Source: Pirellulaceae bacterium
Lineage (GTDB): Bacteria; Planctomycetota; Planctomycetia; Pirellulales; Pirellulaceae
DNA length: 10,901 nucleotides
Assembly (NCBI GenBank): GCA_013002105.1
Contig: JABDKS010000895.1
Span: 1-10,901, forward strand
Reading direction: 5' to 3'
Positions 7,328-10,901 of the stretch are shown piece after piece (the stretch's first letter is position 1; the number at the start of each line of letters is the position of its first letter). The position numbers were made by a program, and so were the translations under genes. A model generated the notes under the pieces. It did no database searches, was not told the DNA's origin, and saw only the letters and a list, made by a program, of their open reading frames with translations.

Positions 7328-8506
7328 TTAACCGTTGAGTGCTTCTGCCGTTTCTCGTTCGAGTTGTTCCATTGTTTGTCCGAATCGCTCAATCAACAAT
7401 TCACTTGACTGTTGGTCGACGTTGATGGGCAATTGGATTCGGACGGCGGTGTCACCAGCCGATTCGATCCGCAACCGGTGGTGGGCTGCCAATCGCACGA
7501 TCTCGTCGGACGCGATGTCCGTGTCGATTCCGATGGTTGTTCCCGTTGCCAATACGTCACGAACAAACTCAAAACCGCCGATACGTTCCGCCAAGGCGAC
7601 CGCAAAATCTTGCATCGATTGGGCGACGCTCTGCGGTAGATTTTGTTCCTTCATCGCTGACAGCGTGGCCAATACGGCAGCGCGTTGCATCGGATATCGA
7701 ATCGAATGGGAATCGGAAGACTGAGTCAGTTTCTGGGCACCGACAAAAATGCCGCCGCTCATGCCACCAAACAGGCCTGCTGACAAGACGACACCATCAG
7801 CCTTGATGTCGGCGATGGAGGAAAAGACAAACGGTTCACCTGAGCTGCCAAAGCTCAGTCGCGATTCGTCCACAATCAGTGCGATGCGATTTTGGTCACA
7901 GAGTTCGCGGGCTGCCTGGAGGAAGTCACTGGTCAGCGGGCGGGCGGCATCGTGAAGGTCGACCGGACAGACCAACAAACACGCGGTTTGTGGATCGACG
8001 GTGGCGCGCAGTGCATCGATATCGTTGGCTGGCACATGGGCAAACCCTGCCATCATTGGCCCATAGCCGTGATGTAGTTCAGGTCGCCCGCTGGCGGTTC
8101 GACTGGCGGCAGTTCGTCCGTGATCGCTGCCGATCAATGCGATCGTTCGATAGGCGTCGGTTTTCCAACGTCGGGCAAAACCGATGGCGGTTTCGACGGC
8201 TTCGTCAGCCGAAGCACACAGAAACGCTGATTCGGCAGCCACGTGTGTCGAGTCGCCAATCACCGCTCGCAAGGCGTTGAGGAATGTTTCTTGTGGATCG
8301 ATGCGGTCGTCGTCCGGCTGATTCGGATCCCCTAAGTAATTCTCAGCCGCCGCCGCGATCGCATCGGTAATCGCGTCGAAACCAAATCCGAACAAGCAGG
8401 AGCGACCAGCGAGCGCATCTAGAATCTCTTTTCCCTCGTCATTCACACGACGTAAGCCGACAGGTCGCGACTCGTCGGCGTCGTCTGATGGTTGTGTTTC
8501 GCTCAT
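7328..8506 (-). CDS. ArgD-like class III aminotransferase-fold protein lacking the PLP lysine (probable pseudoenzyme)
   Basis: 392 residues, the usual length of acetylornithine aminotransferase. Landmarks of the class III family are readable: C-A-S-A-D-E-A-V-E-T-A-I (97-108) at the PLP-phosphate turn (N-S-G-A-E-A-N-E-A-A in ArgD); D-H-G-R-T (128-132) at F-H-G-R-T; G-F-A-H-V-P-A-N-D-I-D-A-L (154-166); I-V-D-E-S (211-215) with the pyridine-binding Asp213; and Arg356 near the C-terminus where ArgD binds the substrate carboxylate. The segment that should read L-A-K-A-L-G-G-G is L-S-A-G-L-F-G-G (241-248), so the Schiff-base lysine is replaced by Ala243 (codon GCA, 7778-7780). The G-N-P-L-A motif has also become R-Y-P-M-Q-R. 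The reading frame is intact, so this is not a decayed pseudogene. Position between argB and argF is the classic argD place, but normal transamination is not expected. Function is unknown: a regulatory or scaffolding partner, or altered chemistry. AGGA lies seven bases before the ATG. Confidence 0.85.
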   Translation of the reverse strand: MSETQPSDDADESRPVGLRRVNDEGKEILDALAGRSCLFGFGFDAITDAIAAAAENYLGDPNQPDDDRIDPQETFLNALRAVIGDSTHVAAESAFLCASADEAVETAIGFARRWKTDAYRTIALIGSDHGRTAASRTASGRPELHHGYGPMMAGFAHVPANDIDALRATVDPQTACLLVCPVDLHDAARPLTSDFLQAARELCDQNRIALIVDESRLSFGSSGEPFVFSSIADIKADGVVLSAGLFGGMSGGIFVGAQKLTQSSDSHSIRYPMQRAAVLATLSAMKEQNLPQSVAQSMQDFAVALAERIGGFEFVRDVLATGTTIGIDTDIASDEIVRLAAHHRLRIESAGDTAVRIQLPINVDQQSSELLIERFGQTMEQLERETAEALNG

Positions 8507-8603
8507 CGATTCATCCTGATTGCGGAGCCAGTACGGAAATGGGAAAGAAGGAGGTCACAGGTGGGCGGAGGAAGGTTCGCGAGGATCGGCAAGCAGTGAG
8601 GCA
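8507..8603. other. Spacer between argB and the ArgD-like gene, strongly purine-biased on the plus strand
   Basis: 97 bp, the largest gap inside the arginine cluster. The transcript strand is pyrimidine-rich in the middle and contains ACCUCCUU (complement of 8548-8555), matching the 3' end of 16S rRNA. No terminator hairpin or second promoter is evident, so read-through from argB is plausible but not shown. Confidence 0.35.
8514..8517 (-). promoter_or_regulatory. Ribosome binding site of the ArgD-like gene
   Basis: AGGA on the minus strand, seven bases upstream of ATG 8506. This is among the better SD sequences in the window and supports active translation of the lysine-less ArgD homologue. 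Confidence 0.55.
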
Positions 8604-9530
8604 CTACTTGCGAATCTCCGTTCCCACTCCACTGGTCGTGAAAATTTCTAGCAACAGAGAATGCCGTAGCTGCCCGTCCACGATGTGTACTTTCTGAACA
8701 CCACGGCCGAGTGTCTCCAAACAGGCTTCGACCTTGGGGATCATGCCGGCGTCGATCGTGCCATCGGAGATCAACTCACGCGCTTCTTGTGCGGTCAGTG
8801 AATGAATGATCGTATCGGGATCTTCTTTGTCGCGACGAACGCCATTGACGTCAGAGAGGAAGACCAGCTTTTCGGCACCCAGAGATTGAGCGACCGCCAT
8901 GGCGGCGGTGTCAGCATTGACGTTGTAGTATTCGCCGTCGGGGCCTTCGCACATCGATGGGATCACTGGAACTTGATCGGTATACGAGAGGCCTTCGATC
9001 ACACTACGATCGACACGGGTGACGTGTCCGACCGAGCCCAAGTCTTCGCCGCTTGGCAGTTGGAGTTTTTCGCCAAACAAAACGTTGGTGGTATGAAACG
9101 ACAGGTTCATTGCGCGACCACCGAGTCGCTCAATTTCTTCGGTTAAGAAAACATTTAAGTCACCGGCCAGGACTTTGGTCACGACCTGCAGTGTTTTGTC
9201 GTCTGTATAACGCCGGCCGTGTATGAAATTGGGTTCAATATTGGCTTCAGCCAGTGCACGGTTGATGGCCTTGCCCCCACCGTGTACCAAGACTGGCTTC
9301 ATGCCGACGGTTTCCATGAAAATCACATCCAGCAGGATGTGCATCAAGGCTTCTTCGTTGTCCACCACGCTGCCGCCAAGTTTGATGACGGTGGTCTTGC
9401 CGCGAAACTTCCGAATCCAGCCCATCGCTTCGATCAGCGTATTGGCCTTGGTGATCGCTTCTTGCACGCTGAATTCTCTGTCTGTATCGACTCCAAAAGG
9501 AGTCTGGGTCGCGCCACCACAGAAAGTCAT
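8604..9530 (-). CDS. argB: Acetylglutamate kinase (arginine-sensitive type)
   Basis: 308 residues from ATG 9530. It phosphorylates N-acetyl-L-glutamate with ATP, the second and usually controlling step of arginine synthesis, in the cytoplasm. Landmarks are V-I-K-L-G-G-S (48-54) with catalytic Lys50, V-H-G-G-G-K-A-I-N (82-90), [14 protein letters not shown] and F-L-S-D-V-N-G-V. An N-terminal helix (about 21-43, V-Q-E-A-I onward) precedes the first strand. E. coli ArgB lacks it, whereas arginine-inhibited hexameric enzymes have it. The C-terminal V-H-I-V-D-G-Q and [13 protein letters not shown] also fit the arginine-binding type, so feedback inhibition by arginine is likely. H-G-G-G is followed by K rather than the usual P. 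The start is uncertain: ATG 9530 has no SD, and an in-frame GTG at 9467 would remove 21 residues just ahead of the helix. It heads the arginine cluster and diverges from proC. Confidence 0.96.
   Translation of the reverse strand: MTFCGGATQTPFGVDTDREFSVQEAITKANTLIEAMGWIRKFRGKTTVIKLGGSVVDNEEALMHILLDVIFMETVGMKPVLVHGGGKAINRALAEANIEPNFIHGRRYTDDKTLQVVTKVLAGDLNVFLTEEIERLGGRAMNLSFHTTNVLFGEKLQLPSGEDLGSVGHVTRVDRSVIEGLSYTDQVPVIPSMCEGPDGEYYNVNADTAAMAVAQSLGAEKLVFLSDVNGVRRDKEDPDTIIHSLTAQEARELISDGTIDAGMIPKVEACLETLGRGVQKVHIVDGQLRHSLLLEIFTTSGVGTEIRK
9489..9504. repeat. Perfect 6-bp hairpin near the argB 5' end
   Basis: GACTCC-AAAA-GGAGTC is a perfect inverted repeat with a four-base loop. It lies inside argB if translation starts at ATG 9530, but in the 5' leader if it starts at GTG 9467. 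It may be a chance feature. Confidence 0.35.
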
Positions 9531-9662
9531 ACGGATTGCCAGTCAGGTGGTGATTTTGGGGGGAATGTCGGGAATCGGAAAAACCGATCAATTTAGAGGT
9601 GGTCAGCAAGAGGGTCAATTGAGAACAATGGTCTGCCGCACCGTAAAACACGAGAAGATTGA
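9531..9662. promoter_or_regulatory. Shared divergent control region of argB and proC
   Basis: 132 bp between the argB (minus) and proC (plus) starts, expected to hold both promoters. A small inverted repeat ATCGG-AAAAA-CCGAT occupies 9574-9588. GAGAAG at 9652-9657 is a likely ribosome binding site for proC. No sequence I could confidently call an ArgR box was seen, and the -35/-10 elements are not clear. Confidence 0.4.
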
Positions 9663-10472
9663 ATGAACAAGATGCAATTAGCAGTCGTCGGAGGCGGTCA
9701 GATGGGCCGAGCGTTGGTAGGCGGCATGCTGGCCAGTAACGTTTTGACCCCGCAAAACGCACATATCGTCGAGCCAAACGGCGAAAGTCAGGCATGGTGG
9801 AAAGAGCACTATCCAAACGTTGCCATCGGTGACGATTTGTCGGCAGCCGTAAAAAAATCTGACACCGTCCTGTTTGCCGTCAAGCCAAACGTGTTGCCGC
9901 ACGTCGCCACTCAACCGACGCCTTTCTGGTCCGGAAAGCTGGTTGTCTCGATCGCCGCGGGTGTCAGCATCGCCAAATTGTGCTCCTGGGTCGGGCACCA
10001 GCGTGTCGTACGAGTCATGCCGAATACACCAAGTCTGGTCGGGGCCGGTGCCAGTGCGTTTTGCATCGGAAGCGACGTGACCAAGGGGGATGTTGATGCG
10101 ATCACATCGATGCTCAGCAGTGTCGGAATGGCGGTCGAAGTGAACGAGTCGCAAATGGATGCTGTCACCGGGCTGAGCGGATCAGGACCGGCCTATGTCT
10201 GCCTGATCATCGAGGCGCTGGCCGACGGCGGTGTTTTGACTGGGTTGCCGCGACCGTTGGCGATGAAGCTGGCAACGCAGACCGTGTTGGGGGCGGCCAA
10301 GATGGTTGCCGAAACGGGGCGACATCCCGGTGAGCTCAAGGACGCTGTGGCGAGTCCCGGTGGCACGACCATTGCCGCTTTGAAGGTGCTGGAACAAAAT
10401 GGTGTTCGCGGAGCACTGATCGAAGCGGTCAAGGCGTCGGCAAATCGAAGTCGCGAACTAGGCCAAGAGTAG
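9663..10472 (+). CDS. proC: Pyrroline-5-carboxylate reductase
   Basis: 269 residues, normal length. It reduces 1-pyrroline-5-carboxylate to L-proline with NAD(P)H, the last step of proline synthesis, in the cytoplasm. A Rossmann start A-V-V-G-G-G-Q-M-G (7-15) binds the dinucleotide, and F-A-V-K-P-N (71-76) and V-S-I-A-A-G (95-100) follow the family. R-V-M-P-N-T-P (117-123) and the C-terminal signature T-G-L-S-G-S-G-P-A-Y (169-178), then D-A-V-A-S-P-G-G-T-T (227-236), are diagnostic of the dimerisation and substrate domain. ATG 9663 has GAGAAG five bases upstream; ATG 9672 (Met4) is a close alternative that would give the standard short N-terminus. proC diverges from argB, so proline and arginine synthesis genes share one control region. 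The next plus-strand gene begins 93 bp downstream. Confidence 0.97.
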   Translation: MNKMQLAVVGGGQMGRALVGGMLASNVLTPQNAHIVEPNGESQAWWKEHYPNVAIGDDLSAAVKKSDTVLFAVKPNVLPHVATQPTPFWSGKLVVSIAAGVSIAKLCSWVGHQRVVRVMPNTPSLVGAGASAFCIGSDVTKGDVDAITSMLSSVGMAVEVNESQMDAVTGLSGSGPAYVCLIIEALADGGVLTGLPRPLAMKLATQTVLGAAKMVAETGRHPGELKDAVASPGGTTIAALKVLEQNGVRGALIEAVKASANRSRELGQE

Positions 10473-10565
10473 CACGGGTGCGGGCGACTGCCGCAAAACC
10501 AATCACGCACGCAATCAATTTTTTGTCACAGTAAAAATCCTACCGACGTATCACAAAGATCAAAG

Positions 10566-10799
10566 ATGGACACACCAATCATCATTTTGGATGACAAGCA
10601 TGTTCCGCTTTACCGGATTGTTTGGATCAGCGACGTTCCGCATTTTTGCGGTGAAGACGATTGCATGCACGAAGGAGATTACGAAGTCCGATTGGACGTG
10701 GACGATTCCCTCTGGATCAGCGGCGACGGTCGCGACCGCGTGGTCGCGGCGCTGACACGATGGTGCCAAGATCCAAGCGGTGAAAGTGGTCATCATTGA
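10566..10799 (+). CDS. Small acidic hypothetical protein with an H-x-C-x4-C-x-H cluster
   Basis: 77 residues; I do not recognise the family. The composition is strongly acidic, with no signal peptide or membrane segment, so it is probably cytoplasmic. Residues 4-8 and 16-21 look like short beta strands. H26-x-C28-x4-C33-x-H35 (in P-H-F-C-G-E-D-D-C-M-H) could bind a metal such as zinc. The remainder reads as a beta strand pair (39-51) and a helix (56-67). The protein ends with Gly-His-His. It sits 93 bp after proC on the same strand; TTGTCA at 10523-10528 in the gap could be a -35 element, but the -10 partner is poor. No SD precedes the ATG. The intact frame and orderly composition favour a real gene, though it might be spurious. 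Confidence 0.6.
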   Translation: MDTPIIILDDKHVPLYRIVWISDVPHFCGEDDCMHEGDYEVRLDVDDSLWISGDGRDRVVAALTRWCQDPSGESGHH

Positions 10800-10823
10800 T
10801 GTCATTGCGAGATTGATGTCATT
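10795..10823 (+). repeat. Two 12-bp direct repeats after the small hypothetical gene
   Basis: ATTGATGTCATT occurs at 10795-10806 and again at 10812-10823, a 17-bp period. The first copy includes the stop codon of the small gene. Function unknown; it may be a trace of local duplication. Confidence 0.45.
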
Positions 10824-10862
10824 TCTAGAGCATTTTCACTTAATACGTGGGATCAATCGTAG

Positions 10863-10901
10863 GCCAGGACCTGTCCTGGCGCAGCTGTGCCAGGACAGGT
10901 C
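10863..10901. repeat. GC-rich palindromic element, REP-like, cut by the right window edge
   Basis: GACCTGTCCTGGC (10868-10880) and its exact reverse complement GCCAGGACAGGTC (10889-10901) form a 13-bp perfect stem around the 8-base loop GCAGCTGT. An overlapping second palindrome, GCCAGGAC-CT-GTCCTGGC (10863-10880), means the 8-bp arm occurs three times and allows alternative hairpins. The element could continue past the window. The structure fits an intergenic REP-type repeat or a strong transcription end for the genes before it; no T tract is visible within the window. Confidence 0.7.

Noticed and set aside
7328..8506. Pseudogene call for the ArgD-like gene
   Set aside because: The frame is full length without stops or frameshifts, has an SD and retains many family positions; only specific catalytic residues differ, so selective maintenance is likelier than decay.
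8904..9596. Long plus-strand frames antisense to argB
   Set aside because: They are complements of a strongly conserved kinase and share no recognisable motif; typical shadows in GC-moderate coding DNA.
10479..10500. Hairpin TGCGG-loop-CCGCA followed by AAAACC after proC
   Set aside because: Five pairs with a seven-base loop and no T tract on the proC strand; too weak to call a terminator.

Overview
The window looks like chromosomal DNA from a marine-type planctomycete, most likely family Pirellulaceae (Rhodopirellula and relatives). This is inferred from protein content alone: a secreted type I sulfatase, a secreted DUF1080 protein, an FG-GAP/VCBS beta-propeller protein and a CxxCH-bearing prenyltransferase-repeat protein lie among housekeeping genes, with loose operon structure and weak Shine-Dalgarno (SD) sequences. 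No tRNA, rRNA, CRISPR array, integrase or complete insertion sequence was seen.

Left part (1-4307): on the minus strand, the N-terminal part of an AstD-like aldehyde dehydrogenase runs off the left edge, preceded by a secreted sulfatase. Divergent from the sulfatase are two plus-strand genes for exported proteins: a squalene-cyclase-type repeat protein with one haem-binding CVSCH motif, and a DUF1080 (3-keto-disaccharide hydrolase fold) protein. Thymidine kinase (tdk) follows, convergent, on the minus strand.

Middle (4479-5624): a secreted protein with seven calcium-binding D-x-D-x-D-G-type loops, probably one seven-bladed propeller, is transcribed divergently from tdk and convergently to rph.

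Right part (5648-10472): a minus-strand arginine cluster reads argB, a class III aminotransferase-like gene, argF, rph, with tightening spacing (97, 33 and 9 bp). proC is divergent from argB across a 132-bp shared region. Together these cover glutamate-family amino acid synthesis: ArgB phosphorylates N-acetylglutamate, ArgF makes citrulline from ornithine, and ProC makes proline. The gene in the argD position encodes a protein that keeps the class III fold landmarks but has alanine where the PLP-binding lysine should be. It looks like a pseudoenzyme or a repurposed ArgD homologue, and it is the most interesting item here.

Right edge (10566-10901): a 77-residue acidic protein with an H-x-C-x4-C-x-H cluster, then a GC-rich palindromic element (13-bp perfect arms) cut off by the window end, which resembles an intergenic REP-type repeat.

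All gene-free stretches are shorter than 300 bp.
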